Shown here piece by piece: positions 40,524-52,989 of a DNA stretch of 64,000 nucleotides (positions within the stretch are counted from its first letter, which is position 1; each line of letters begins with the position of its first letter). The position numbers were made by a program, and so were the translations under genes. The stretch spans positions 6,157,157-6,221,156 of the forward strand of contig CM040449.1 of NCBI GenBank assembly GCA_022749755.1. Direction: 5' to 3'. This stretch comes from Azadirachta indica. Its lineage: Eukaryota > Streptophyta > Magnoliopsida > Sapindales > Meliaceae. The notes beneath the pieces are model-generated. The model did not search any database, was not told the DNA's origin, and saw only the letters and a list, made by a program, of their open reading frames with translations.

Positions 40524-41556
40524 AATGCAGTTAGTTTCTGATGAGTTGTGTATGTTGCAGGGTGAAGTCATTAGTTGGTGGATGTTCTGAAGGATTTTCC
40601 ACAGGCAATTGTACAAATGTTTTTGCTTTATGTCCACTGATGCTCTATGAAACTGTAACTTATAAAATAAGGCCGAGTATGTGAACTAAGATAAATTGTT
40701 AATGCTATAGTGGCAGCAGTTACTAAGATAAATTGTTAATGCTACAGTAGCAGCTGTTACCTTTCACTTGGTACTTCAATGTTAATCTACACAAAGTTGG
40801 TACTTCAATTTAATCGACGGGAATATTGTTTGTCGAGAAATCATGTTTTCTCAATGACTTGGTCAACGGTAGCCTGCACTCCCACTTGAAAGGCCCCTAG
40901 ATCGAGTAACCCAAAACTAAGACCCACAAGAGCAGAGAATATCAATTCGGTACGCAGGGAAGAAAAGCAATGTTAAAATCGTGCTACTTCTTTTTTTATA
41001 TAATTACTCTCCATTTCAGTGAGAATAATAATGCAAGTAAAAAATATGGGTTGGAAATTCTTCTTCCTCTTGGTAAAGAATATTAATTGTCTTTCCCCTC
41101 TTTTTTCTTTTCTTATTGGTTTACCTAAAATCAAAGAAATGGTGTTCATTATTGGTAAATAGACCAAGCATGCCTCATCGGCTAACTGCAATCACGTATT
41201 CTTGGAAGCTGAGGTAAAAGTGCAATGAAACCAAACCCCACAATGAGGGTTAGCAGCCACCCCATAGAGCAGAGTTGCCCGGCAATTGGAAACAGTACAC
41301 CTGAACTCAATAACAGAATTGAAATTGAGAGAGTTTCCAGAAAATATCGAATTGGGAGAGGGGAAGGGAGTTTAGAGTTAGAGCCACATCTTTTTTAATC
41401 TACACTCATACAGTATTAACATGAAAATACAGTAGAAATTCTCTGTAAGTTTACCGGGCAAAAATGATAACCCAATTGTAGACACGAGTCCTAACAATGT
41501 CCAGAGAAAGATAAATCTACTGCATAAGCGAAAAGGAGGCATCGCGTCATCTAACT
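40524..41556. other. Convergent spacer between acidic membrane protein and ERG28 genes
   Basis: The flanking genes converge, so this stretch should be mostly 3' untranslated sequence of both. Apart from the duplication at 40685-40758 nothing is recognised. Confidence 0.5.
40685..40758. repeat. 37-base tandem duplication in 3' flank
   Basis: Copies at 40685-40721 and 40722-40758 start ACTAAGATAAATTGTTAATG and differ at a few positions. They lie about 160-235 bases after the stop of the acidic membrane protein, so probably in or near its 3' untranslated region. Confidence 0.85.
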
Positions 41557-44500
41557 TCAAGAACTCTTGGGGTGAACCTGTTGGTGTGCATTCCACTGTA
41601 ACAGCATCCAAATAATTGATGTGCCTGATTAAGATCAAAAGTTTAATTACAATGGCATCAGGGTAGCAACTAAAATTATTCCAAACATCAGCAATGAAAT
41701 CTTGCGGCGGATGGTGCAGAAGATTACAAGTTTTTTTCTAAGAAAACAAAAACGACTGAAAAAAATTCCCAAAACAAGTGTGGATTTTAGTGCACAATTC
41801 TTATGAAATTATAACTAGGCAAGTCAGCATGAATAATAAAGAATCCATGGACCAGGCTAACAAAATGATGGGCTGTTGCACAATGTCTTTGGCCCATTGT
41901 AGTCTAATGGGCTTAGGCCTGCTTGGCTCAATATGGCATCATCCGAGCAGCAATATAAAGGACCACAAACTGAACTAGGAAAACTAGTAGCTGAAGTGAC
42001 TATTGCGCCTATAATTAGTTATCGAATTCATAGGATTTTTTGATAAAATGACAAGTTGTAAAATTCATGAAAAAAGCAATGATAACAAGTGAAAGGAAAA
42101 TAAACCAGATGACTTAAATCTGAGTTCATAGCAAAAAGGATATCCAATGAAAAACAATCTAAATAGATGGTTAGTTTTAATAAGAAAGTTCATACCTGCA
42201 AAGATTCCAACAGTTGTCAGATTTGCAATGGCCATTGTGCGATAGATAAGGTATTCAGTCAAAAAGTGACCAAAAGCATAGATGAACGACAAAAATGTGG
42301 CCAAATACAGGGGCTTGTTTTCAAGATTAAAAGCGCAGAGAAAGCAAAGAGTGCAAGTCAAAAGTGTCCAAACTCCAAACGTCCTTCCATGAACTTCAGT
42401 CACTACATGGCATTCATAGAGAGAGATCATCAGGAACTTGTATAATATAATACGTCTGAAATAAAAGGTATAAAAATGAAAAAGATTAAAACACAACATA
42501 ATCACAGAAGTCGACCATCAAGAAGAAGAGAAAAGGATTATTAAATAGTTCTTTTTTACAAACAACATATTACTTTGTCAGTGGTGAGATTTCATTCTTC
42601 ACCATTCAACAGTGAACGAAAAGATGTGTGCTTCGTGATTTTATTTTAGCAAAGAAAGAAATTGTTCTCAGTTTTTTTTTAGAAACACAATTATCCTTAG
42701 AGCACAAAAGTTGAAGATGTCCTGGACATTGAAATCACCAGCTTGATCATATCCTTCTGCACCAAATTCTAAAGTGACTAAAACATTTAATTACAATTCC
42801 TGCGATACCTGCAAGAACTTACTAATTCAACAAGTCTGATTACTGTCCAAATGACACTTCACAGTAACTTCTTCTTTATATGCAGATATTTAGCTATATT
42901 GCTGGTAAGATGTTATTAATCTTCTTTATTAGCCACACTTACAGGAATTTAACTGGCCATACACAAGCTACAGAAGAAAATTCTGTACAGAGGAAAACAA
43001 CTACCTAGGTGAGAATTATATCTATCAAAGGCTCATCTCAGCTAGGCAAAATTATTATATTAAAGTTACAACTACATTTTTTTCTAGGTAATACATAATC
43101 TGAAATATCAAATAATTTCTTTTTCTTTTACTTTCCTAAACTTTGATTTCACTAAATAGTTCTTAAAACATCAGTAGCTTCCTAATAGTACACTTTCACC
43201 ACGAATTAACAAATTGCAGTCTCCTCATCTTATTGGGAGCAGATTCTTCAGGAACCAACAAAATTTCAGTCTGCTAAGGCTTTTAACAAAGAAAGGACAC
43301 AGCAAAGTGAGTCTAAATATGAGGCCCAACATTGGGCATACATAGTTTCTTGAAAGAATCATGAATGCATAAATTTTGTAGAAGGCACAGTCACTACAGA
43401 TTGGTTGAATAGTAAGTATTCAATGAAAAGGTGAAGCTTTGAGAACTGCCCTTATTTTGCTCCATTGACTCCTAACATAATCTTTCACATCAAGTATGCA
43501 ATTGCCGGTTGCTTCACCCAAAATGACTATGTTACTAGGACCAGGTAAAAAATCTGCATCGCGCTAATCAAAACCATATTTTAGTGAAAAACATAGTGAA
43601 ATCCACTGTTCTGTTTCTTTCTCAGTCATCAAACTCAAGTCCAGCATCAGCTTAGCAAATTCATTCCCTTCAATAGTTCTCAATATCCACCATTTCCTCC
43701 ATTCTTTCTTTCACTTCAAACCTACAACTGATAAAGCATCTCGTCATCCAATTCATATCTTCAACATGAATCAAAACCAACACCTTTCTTGCCATTGGAT
43801 TTTTCAACCTAGATCCACTATATGTCCCTTTTTCTAACATAATCTTTCACTTCAAACACACAACTGCATATGCATGTATCCAAAGAAGGGCCTGAGAACA
43901 AATCCACATTGTGCTCAGCAAAATCTACTTTTTTTTTTTCCTTAATGTCCTCAAAATACAAAAACCAGTATCTTTCTTGGTAACTGAATGCAAAATACAT
44001 GGGGTTTTCACAGCGAATTCATTCCCCTTTTTGTTGTTCTGTACATTCATCACCTAATATTTTTTCTAGGCCTTTGCACTTTAATTGAATTATTCTATTT
44101 GGAACCCAACATTACAAATCTTTCTTTGTTTCTCGATCTAATTAAGCGCAGATATGAATATCATGTCTGCCTTCAAAAGGCAAATCTTCCAACCTAAACT
44201 GCATGCAAAGCTTATCATTGAGATTTGACTTCTATAGCACATATCCCAATTCCAACAGTACGTGAAAAAGGAAATCAGAATCACCGGAATCAAAGCCCAG
44301 AAGAAAGACCAAAAAAGAAAACTGCTACCCACAGCTCCAATGTGCCCAATGTACTTATAAAATATTACAATCAACACATTAGGAGCTGAAATTTGATTAC
44401 ATTTGTTTAATATTACTAGCAAAATTACCAAAATTGAAATTATAGTATATTCAAATATACAATCTAACACGTTAAAATAATATCTCAAATTTCTTGTCTC

Positions 44501-45010
44501 AGTATTACTTCGTATGATCATCTAAACCGGGATTCAAGTCTCTCATGTTTTGCCTACGAGACATAACAGTCTACATAACTGAAATTTAGCAGTCAAACAC
44601 GCAGCCAATTCTTTGGGTAATTAATTTCAAAGTCAATTATGAATCTACTTACAGAAGGTGGAAATTATTACAGTGACTAAATTCTAAGTATCTAGAAAAC
44701 TCCAAATATTGGGATCTACACTCTAATCTCTTTGACGTAAATGAATTCCCCACATGCACACCCAGAAATATAGCAACTTGTCTCAAAATTCAGTTTGCAT
44801 TAATTTATCTGAATAATTCTGTCATGGAAGTGAGTGTTAATTATCAGAGAAAATGAAGATTTGAGAGAGTGGGCGTAAAGGCAAAAGCTTCTTACTGGCT
44901 GCATTGGAGAAGACAGCAAGTCTAAGAGCCCAAATATCAAAGAATCCGAACCAAACTGAAGCTAATCGAAGCGAACCCACCAGCAGCAGCCACCATCCCA
45001 ATGCTTTCAT
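41557..45010 (-). CDS. ERG28: ERG28-like sterol biosynthesis scaffold protein
   Basis: Small endoplasmic-reticulum membrane protein that tethers the C-4 demethylation enzymes of sterol synthesis. Three exons read 45010-44896, 42402-42196 and 41624-41557, giving 129 residues, the same length I recall for Arabidopsis ERG28. The joins restore SNA-AMTEVHGRTFGVWTL and GIFAGTSIIWMLL. Four hydrophobic stretches are expected. The first is around LGWWLLLVGSLRLAS, then LLTCTLCFLCAF, LYLATFLSFIYAFGHFL and the C-terminal IIWMLLQW. The block RPLY/KPLYLATFLSFIYAFGHFLTEY is the family core. Intron 1 is about 2.5 kb, far longer than the coding part; no other gene was seen in it. The longer open frames in this region are read-through of exons 2 and 3 into introns. 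Nearest Arabidopsis gene from memory: At1g10030. Confidence 0.93.
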
Positions 45011-45735
45011 TTTTGCTCCTCCCTCTTGCTCCCCAACTTTTAACCCTCCGATTTATGTGTGTGCCGCTGTGTCTCCGACTCAATTTTCTGTTTAAAAAAT
45101 CGAGATCGTAAAACGCACCGTTTTGATATTTCAGCATGACGTGGCATCTAGCCAATAAACAAAATGCTTTGCTTGCAACTAACGTAATTTGTGAATACTC
45201 AGTAATTTTTATTTATTTCTAATAAATTTATTTAGGATCTTATGAAAGAAAACAGGTGTCCGTCTCATCCAGATTTTGTCCATACGCTTGAAATTGAAAT
45301 CTTTAGCAGTCTGCGCAGCCATGTAATGTAATGTAATGTAACTAACAACAGTTGGATTCTCAGATTCAATTGATTTGTTTATTAAGTACAAAATTTATAA
45401 TTAATTAATTAATTAATTGTGGCCACCGTTTAAATGCACAGCTGGCACTGATCTGGAGGCTGCATGAAATTCCTGACAATTTAGATTTCATTTTAGAAAT
45501 TCTGTTGACGCAACTCATCTGACCCAACTATTATTTTAATTGTCAACCCAATCCTGGCGTGCATCTCTGCTTTGGATTTGGAACCACGAGTTTACGTGAA
45601 ATTTAATTGACTTTGTTGGGCCAATTTGGCATATGCCAAGATCCAACCCAACAACATTTCAAGGCCGAACACCATTTCCATTAAATAGACATTTTTCTAT
45701 CAGAAAAGGAAAATAAAAAAAAAAAAAAAAAAAGC

Positions 45736-45815
<80 letters not shown>

Positions 45816-45816
45816 G
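45736..45816. repeat. Compound TTA/TTG trinucleotide microsatellite
   Basis: About 14 units of TTA are followed directly by about 12 units of TTG, with a poly(A) run just to the left (45,717-45,733). Read on the minus strand it gives poly-Asn or poly-Gln, which explains an apparent ORF there that is not a gene. Confidence 0.97.
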
Positions 45817-47191
45817 AAGGAAAAGACTATGACTCTGACCATGACTTGTAAGATTGTGATAGGTGGTGTGGAAATTATAAAATTTATTTGACTTGACTTC
45901 ACATTTGTGTGAATAACGATGCTGCCTACTTGTTATTACACCATATTGGTCCACACTTGGCCCAATGAATAATTTCACCCCCCTCATTTTCCTTAAAGAA
46001 TAAAAACACAGTTGAAATAATTTGGTTTTATTACCAAGACTGAAGCTGTAAAATGATGGAGGGGACATGTTAAAATTGGTTGGATGGCATTATTAATGTA
46101 ATAATTATGACATAAATAAGATTAAATGGACAATGAATTATAACAACAACTTCATATAATTGAGATTGAAGTCAAAAAGCACCTGTCCTATATCTTGTTG
46201 CGAGACTGACCAGTCACTACTTTCACAAATCACGACCCCAAAGCGCCTAGATTCTCTTTACTAAGCAAATATAATCACCCGTGGTTCTGGTGTGGTTCAG
46301 CTCTATTTTTATTTTTCAATAAATGTTTTTGGTCTGTCTGCTTTGACAGAGGCCCGTTTGCTTGGTTTGTTATCGCAGTAGCAATTTTGGTGCAGCAATG
46401 TTTTCATAATTCTTTTTTTGTGGGTAAGAAGTCGGCAGTGGGCACAATCGCCAATTCCTAATAAGGTATTGGGTTTGGTACCCCGGCCCACAAAACTACC
46501 ATAAACAGATGTGATTCTCAAATCAATCAGTACACGAACAGAACGAAACAGGGCAGCCACCAGCTGTGGACTTAGGCTAAGGCTCTTCTTTCCCCACCAC
46601 ACAATCTACCCTCTCTTTAGCCAGACATTTCATATTTCACTTTCCAATAAAAGCATGTGACTCCAATTCTTTTTTTTTTTTAATACATAAAAAAAAGTCT
46701 AGTATTTGAATTAAATGAAGAAACAAAAACAAACCAGTGAACGGGAGTACTCATTATCGATTCTCGTCCAGTTTCAAGTTTTAGTCCCCAACCAACCAAA
46801 TTTTTGAAAATTTCTCTAACGCCAAGATTTTTTTTTTTTTTTTCTTTTTTTCCGGTTCTGTTGTTATTTAACGCAAAACTGTTTTCGACTCTTGAAAATG
46901 TTTTTATCTTTGTGCAGAGAGAAAACCAGCAGATGCTCTCTGTGTTCTGACTCGTTTGACCACATTCTTTTCAGTTTTTTTTGTTTCGAAAGGTCAGAAG
47001 CATGAACTGAAGGCTATCTATGGTCCCCGAAGACTCTGAACCAGTTTTACAGAAGAAGCAGAGAAGACTCTGAATCAAATGTGACCATTCACAAATCCAT
47101 GTGCGCTACACCAACACATGGGCCATGTACACTCCGTTGTCCCACCTGACCTTACCATACCTTGCCCCTCGTCTCTACTTTCAAATTAAAA

Positions 47192-48464
47192 CGGAAAATT
47201 TTCTAAAATAACCTTAATTTTTTTAAAGTGCACGTAAATAATTTCTTATAAAAAATTTTATCAATCTAGTTCAAAATATATTTTTCAAACTACATTACTT
47301 TCAATAACCTACTTTAATTTTTTTATTATAAGTATATTTTTTTTTTTTTTTTTTTATTATTTTAAATTTTTAAACTCTTCAAAATTCAAACTCTCTTCTT
47401 TTAAAACTATTTCTTTACTCAAAATCACTTTTCTTATTAACGGTAGAGATAACGGCGACGTAGTTTTTATGATGAAATTTAATCACGGATATTAAGTAAT
47501 TTTTTTTGTTATATAGGTATATATTTTATGTATGAATTAATTCATTAAAAAAAAATTTTCTCTTTTCAAATGTGAATTTAATGTTAATTATATAGTAAAA
47601 AGTATTGATTTAAATTTAAATTATATTAATTGGTTGTTTATATAAATGTAAAAACATGAATGATTTGAGAATAAGAAGGTGTTATGCGATTTTAGATCAT
47701 GAGTTTTTTACCCGAAAAATAAATTTCGGGTGAGGCCAAAATTTGCCTCACCAAAAAAAATAGATTTCGGATAAGGTTAATATTTGTCTTATCCAAAAAT
47801 CACTTTTCGAATAAAGCTAAATTGTTGGCTAAGGCAAAATTTTGTTTTACCCAAAAATCACTTTTCGAGTAAGGCTAAAATATGTCTTACCCAAAATTCA
47901 TTTTTCTGATAAGATAAATTTTGTCTTCACTCGAAATTTATTTTTCAAGTAAAAAACTCATGATCTAAAATTGTACGACACTTGTTTATTCTCAAATCAT
48001 CCATGTCCTTGCATTTATATAATAACCTAATCAACGTAATTTAAAGTTAAATCAATACTTTTTATTACATACTCAACATTGAATCTGCATTTGAGAAGAG
48101 ATATTTCCCTTTAATGAATTAATTCACACAATATATATATATAAAAAAAAAATCACTTAATATTGGTGATCAAGATTTCACCATAAAAAAAAATACGTTG
48201 TTATTGTCTTTACTGTTAGTAAGAGAGATAATTTTGAGAAGAAAAATGATTTTAAAAAATAAGAGTTTGAATTTGGAAAAGTTTAAAAATTTAGAGTAAT
48301 AAGAAAAAGTAAAAAAATATTTTTATGAAAAAAAATTTAAGTAGATTATTGAGAATAATTTAATTCAAAAAATATATATTGAGCTAGGTTGATAAATTTT
48401 TTTTTTATAAGAAATTACTTACATAAACTTCAAAAAAAATTAAGATTATTTTAGAAAATTTTTT
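47192..48464. mobile_element. Long inverted-repeat (foldback-like) non-autonomous element
   Basis: The arms at about 47,195-47,740 and 47,920-48,462 are inverted copies. For example AAAATTTTCTAAAATAA at the left end matches the reverse complement of the right end, as do TTTAGATCATGAGTTTTTTAC near 47,690-47,710 and its mirror near 47,950-47,970. The similarity is clear by eye along the arms, with scattered substitutions and small gaps. The core (47,725-47,930) is a series of short hairpins. A possible 8-base target duplication AATTAAAA flanks it (47,184-47,191 and 48,465-48,472), but it is low-complexity. No coding capacity is seen. A foldback or long-TIR Mutator-like derivative is the best guess. 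Confidence 0.8.
47725..47930. repeat. Serial mini-hairpin core of the inverted-repeat element
   Basis: Four or five related units of about 40-57 bases follow one another. Each has a GGxxAAG-like word, an AT-rich loop and its complement. Clear stems are GGTGAGGC/GCCTCACC (47,729-47,752), GGATAAG/CTTATCC (47,769-47,794) and GTAAG/CTTAC (47,869-47,890). Unit 3 is expanded and unit 5 is imperfect. Confidence 0.75.
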
Positions 48465-49305
48465 AATTAAAAATTTCATTTCGCATTTACTGTTTAAAGT
48501 ACACGTGTGAAGAGGATCTGATTTTGTCACAAACGCAGAACGTGAGTTCATTGTTGATTTATTCGTAATAATAATAATAATAATAATAACTAATATGGAC
48601 TTGCTGCAATAATTAATGGCACTAGGTACTAGTAACTCCACAATTCAAGTCGTAACAAAACATGATTCTATGCTCAACACCGTCTGCTTGGTTGGGAGGC
48701 TAGCCTCATATTCTTATGAAAGCGCATTACAGCTCAGCCAGCTAGCATGCATCTCATTAATTCCTCGTTATTATATGTATATAAATATATATTAAACATA
48801 AACGCTCTCATTTTATTAAATTTCAGTAAACAGTCATAACGTGCACGCACAATCCTTTGGCACATTCACCAACAAATCCTCCAACAAAGATTAATTTACA
48901 TTTTAAAAGAAATAAAGAGAACTTAAACAAAAGTTAATGGAATTAACCAAATGCCAACCAACAATTGACCAATCCATACATTCCAGCTAATCCATCCTTA
49001 CGCCTAATTCAAAATTATAATAAAGTTTCTGGGTCAGCTCAGCTACTACAATTTTCCCAAATACAAAAATAAAATAAAATAAACCCTTTTTTTTCCAAAA
49101 AGGAAAATTAACGCAAGCCACACGAGTAAAAACAAAGCGTGCCTGTCTAATAATCTCTCTCCCTCACTGTACACAGTTTGTTGATTCTTCGTCAGTGGTA
49201 AACCTCTTCACACCGAAAAAAAAAAAATATATATATATATATTATATTATATATTATGACAAAAAAATCGTAAAACGTAATAACGACGCCGTAAAAAAAG
49301 CCCGA

Positions 49306-51088
49306 TTATCCGAGCAAATCTTGCTGTTGGCACAGCTCTTTTCTCAGCCGTTGAGAGAAAAGCCTGCAAGCATCCATGCTCAAATCAATGGCTGCGGCTA
49401 GCGCCACGAAAGCAGCTGCATCCTCTGTGCAGTTCACGTGCTGCACACTGACCTCCACGCTAGGTTTGCTGCACTTTCCCTCTCCTTCGACTTTAGCCGA
49501 CATCACGAATCCTCTGTACATGCAATACGGCCACAGGCCGTACCCGAAATCTCCGCTGCTCCTCGGACTGCACCCCGGCGACGCTGCGTTGCCTGGCGTT
49601 GTCCGCCCGTTAGGAGAATTAGCGCCTAAATCAATACAAAATTTCCCGCCTTTGTAAGAACTGAGGGTCGACTCGGCTAAGACAATGCCGGCGGCCGCAG
49701 AATCAGGAATGATCTCAAAACGGTATCCGAGACCATCTGAGGCGCCGCGCTCACGCCAAGCTTCGAGACGGCCCCAGGGCTTCCAGGTGCCGTCACCAGG
49801 ACGGAGAATGAGCCAGGAGCCAGGATTTGAGCGGCTCACTCGGTCGGAACCGGGAGAGGCTACAAAAGGTGTCACCATGGACGCGGCGGCTACAGGCGAG
49901 CCGGATAAGTCGTGGACTGTGATCGACCATCCCTTTCGTTCCTTTCCAGGTCGCTCTCTTTCACTGCCAAAGGAGCTCAACCAGCTTCTTGCACTGTTTG
50001 ACTCAGACTGCAACGATCTGCAAAACATAAATTTTTTTTTTTTAAAAAAAAGGAACAACTAAATTAATCAACAAAACAACTTACACTAACATTCAACTTT
50101 ATTCAAAATGATAAATAGTACATTTGATCCTTCACAGAAAAAGATACCATTCACACGAGAAAGGGTTTCAATTAAGTACATAATCTTGAACTTTTTAAGC
50201 TTAATATCTTGTCCGAAAGAGTAAAGGAAAACACTTGGTTTAAAGCACAAACTTTACCGTACAGTTTAGTGAACTTTACTCCAAGCAGTCAAATTATAGT
50301 AATAATAATCTTTACAAAATAAAAAAAAATACATACATATATATATATATATTCAGCAAAATTGCCCTCCCTCCGAAATGATATCAACCGAAAAAGAAGA
50401 AAAAAAGAATGTCTAAAACCCTAATAAAGCAACATTTTTTAAATTAAAAATAAAGGGACAGTAACCTGGATCTCTGATTGCGGTCACCGATGTTTCTGAA
50501 ACTGAACTTGCAAGTGAACACCGGTTGTTTAATGTTGCCTTGTATCTGGAAGACTTGCGGGCTACATTCAGGCTCGCCGTCAAACTGAAAAACGAATCTG
50601 GGATCAGGCTCAGCCTTGACATTCAAGTGAAACTGAGCGGAGGATCCTTTGGCTTCTTTCCCAACAGAAATCCACCCATTGTGAAACACAGACGCTTTTG
50701 ATTCCGTTCCCGCCAGATCCAACGGCACAGACACTTTCCCCAACAACTTCCCCGAGTTAACGCCGCAGGTGGTGCCTCTCCGCCCCGTGTAAATTGCAAT
50801 CCTCAAACATATTTTCGCCGAAAAGATGGATTTTGTTGCGAGCTTATCCAGATCGGACTTGCTGAGATGAAAACTCGCCGCAACGGTCTGAGGTTGGTTA
50901 TCGGGGAAGGGATTCTCCGGAGGAATAAAAGGAACGACGCCGGTTTGAACAGGAAAACCCTTTAATTTAATCTTGCAGAAACAGGGAGAGGAGGAAGGGT
51001 GAACCACAGAGCGGGCAGGTTTCGCAGCAACGGGTATCTTGAGACCGAGATTGCCCACAGTGAGGCGCACAAAAGGGCAGGGATCCAT
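49306..51088 (-). CDS. DUF1005 plant protein
   Basis: Plant-specific protein of the DUF1005 family; biochemical role unknown. Two exons read 51088-50466 and 50017-49306, giving 444 residues. The start MDPCPFVRLTVGNL is the family's conserved head; two codons further upstream stay open but begin with TTG, not ATG. Recognisable blocks include ASFHLSKSDLDKL, CLRIAIYTGRRGTTCG, FTCKFSFRNIGDRNQRSRS across the intron, GWSITVHDLSGSPVAAASMVT, GSWLILRPGDGTWKPWGRLEAW and YGLWPYCMYRGFVMSAKVEG. The family is described as related to C2-like beta-sandwich folds by some annotations; I cannot confirm that here. The second exon is markedly richer in G+C than the flanks, which creates several spurious antisense frames. 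Nearest Arabidopsis gene from memory: At1g10020, beside ERG28 there too. Confidence 0.93.
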
Positions 51089-52989
51089 TGCCAAGCCAGA
51101 AAGGGCAGGGTCGGTTCAGTTTGAAAAGCAGAGAAATAGTTAATTAATTAATTAACTGAGAGAAGGAGAAGAGGAATAGAAGCTAAGGAACATGGGAATG
51201 CTGAAAGGAAAATTACATTAACGAACAGTGGAGCTAGTTTCATCTTCTTCTGAGTAGCAGTGTTATTATTATTACGGCTGAGTTACAAATAAAACGAAAT
51301 GAAGAGCAGAGTAGGGGGGGAGGGGTTTAGTGGGCAAACACAACCAGAAAAAAAAAAAAAAGAGAAAAGAAAACACAGGGCGTGAGAATGGAATACAGCT
51401 GGTTACAGCCTGGCCTTTATTGCCAGACGGACCGGAGTTGGAGGTATCTAAGCTAAGGTAAGGTCCCTCATTTACTTAAGTCACTATTATTTATTTTATT
51501 TTATTATTATTATTTTTTTCAATGTAATCCTTATTCCTCTCTCTGTCTCTCTCTCTCTCTCTTCTCCAACCTCACCTGACCTAACAGGGTCCACTTTTTG
51601 TATATCATTTATTAATATAAATATTTATTTCAAATTAAATGACGGAATTAGCCTTGTTTAGATGTACAAGTGAAGTATGGCGCCTACAAACCCTCCCGCA
51701 CGTGGGTTCTGTGTGTTCTGGATATTAACTGCAAAAACGCTGGGTGGGTCCTAGTTTTTGGATTAGGCAAAGAGAGATAAGTGTGATTGGGTGATTTATG
51801 ACCGTGCGATTTGGTGTAAGGTGATTTTACATATATTTTATTTTATACGTAGGAGTAGAACACGTATTTTTAAGGTGTGTGCGTACAGAGAGTATGAAAT
51901 GAAATGGGGACACCTGGGGATGATAACACGTGGGAGGAAGAGGATGGGTTTGGTATTGCCACCCGTGACCGTGAGAGCAGACTGCAGAAAGCAGAGCCGA
52001 CCGTGATCAAATTATGAATCATCCATCCGGCCTTTTTAGCTGAGAGACGACTTGACCTAGCAATGTCATTGTGATGTCATACTTTTTTTTTTTTTAATTA
52101 TATATTTAAATTAATTAAAGAAGGCCGTTCCCTTCATGAATTTTAAATTGGTCTTAATCTGAACTTGTGAAGACGTAATGCATGATGTTTTCTAATAATA
52201 GAAAATGTTTTCAGTTATTGGCTAAGAAATTGTCCAAGGATTTGGCTAAATAATTTTTTACTCCTCAGGTCAACAGAAACTGCAGAGTAAAATAAAATAA
52301 ATTAATAACTAATTCAGTAAACAATTATTTGATTCGTATATGAGTGTGAGAACCGGTCTATAATTGTCTAGTTCAACTTTCGAAATGATAAATTGGCAAT
52401 GGACAAAAAAAATTTTAAAAAAGAAACTATTATTATGATTGATTAATATAGGAAATATATTCATGATTAAAAAAATGTCTAAATTGTATAAATGATGTCA
52501 TGTATTCATTTTTTTTGATTTGGAATTATTTTCTGAGATGACGTAGCATTTATCAACTTTTCAAACACATTGGTCGCGACGACCAAATTGAAACTCGGTA
52601 GCTGGATAATAGCTGTCTGATATGTTTATCCATTTGACCAAATTCTGAGAGCACCATCATAGTTTCTGATTGGCTCCACATATGGAGAGGTCCAAATGTA
52701 AGGAACTGCGTTGCTCAAACACTTCTTGGTGTATTTAGAAGCTCTCGGCATTTGCAAAGAATTGGACATCAGACTCAATTAAAAAGGGGCCCGAACCAAA
52801 AGCAAAAGAGACCCCAATGAAACCCAAGGGCTACTTTGGGAATCGTGGTAGTAAAAGCGAAGATAATATTTGTAATCTCAATTGGAAGGTCCACAAGTAA
52901 CCTGTCACCAGTCACCAGCACCAGCGAAGCTCACTTGCCAGTCCACGACGCAGAGATAAGGGAGACCCTAATTTTGAAACGAGAGAAAA
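51089..52989. other. Divergent spacer between DUF1005 and PSRP5-like genes
   Basis: The two genes are transcribed apart, so both promoters lie here. CT-rich microsatellite (about 51,536-51,562) and A-rich runs (51,351-51,370) are present. Small frames near 51,791 and 52,836 have no family signature. Confidence 0.5.

Larger units (their letters stand above)
45011..49305. other. Spacer between ERG28 and DUF1005 genes with an inverted-repeat element
   Basis: The left end holds the ERG28 promoter. It then carries a poly(A) plus TTA/TTG microsatellite (45,717-45,816), unassigned AT-rich DNA, the long inverted-repeat element at 47,192-48,464 and the DUF1005 3' flank. No protein gene is supported. 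Confidence 0.6.

Noticed and set aside
45681..46068. Minus-strand frames encoding long poly-Asn or poly-Gln
   Set aside because: They are translations of the TTA/TTG microsatellite, with no conserved sequence around it.
49376..50062. Several plus-strand frames of 60-125 codons
   Set aside because: They lie exactly opposite the GC-rich second exon of the DUF1005 gene, where antisense stops are rare.
51089..51094. Two-codon upstream extension of the DUF1005 frame
   Set aside because: It would need a TTG start; MDPCPF is the conserved start of the family.
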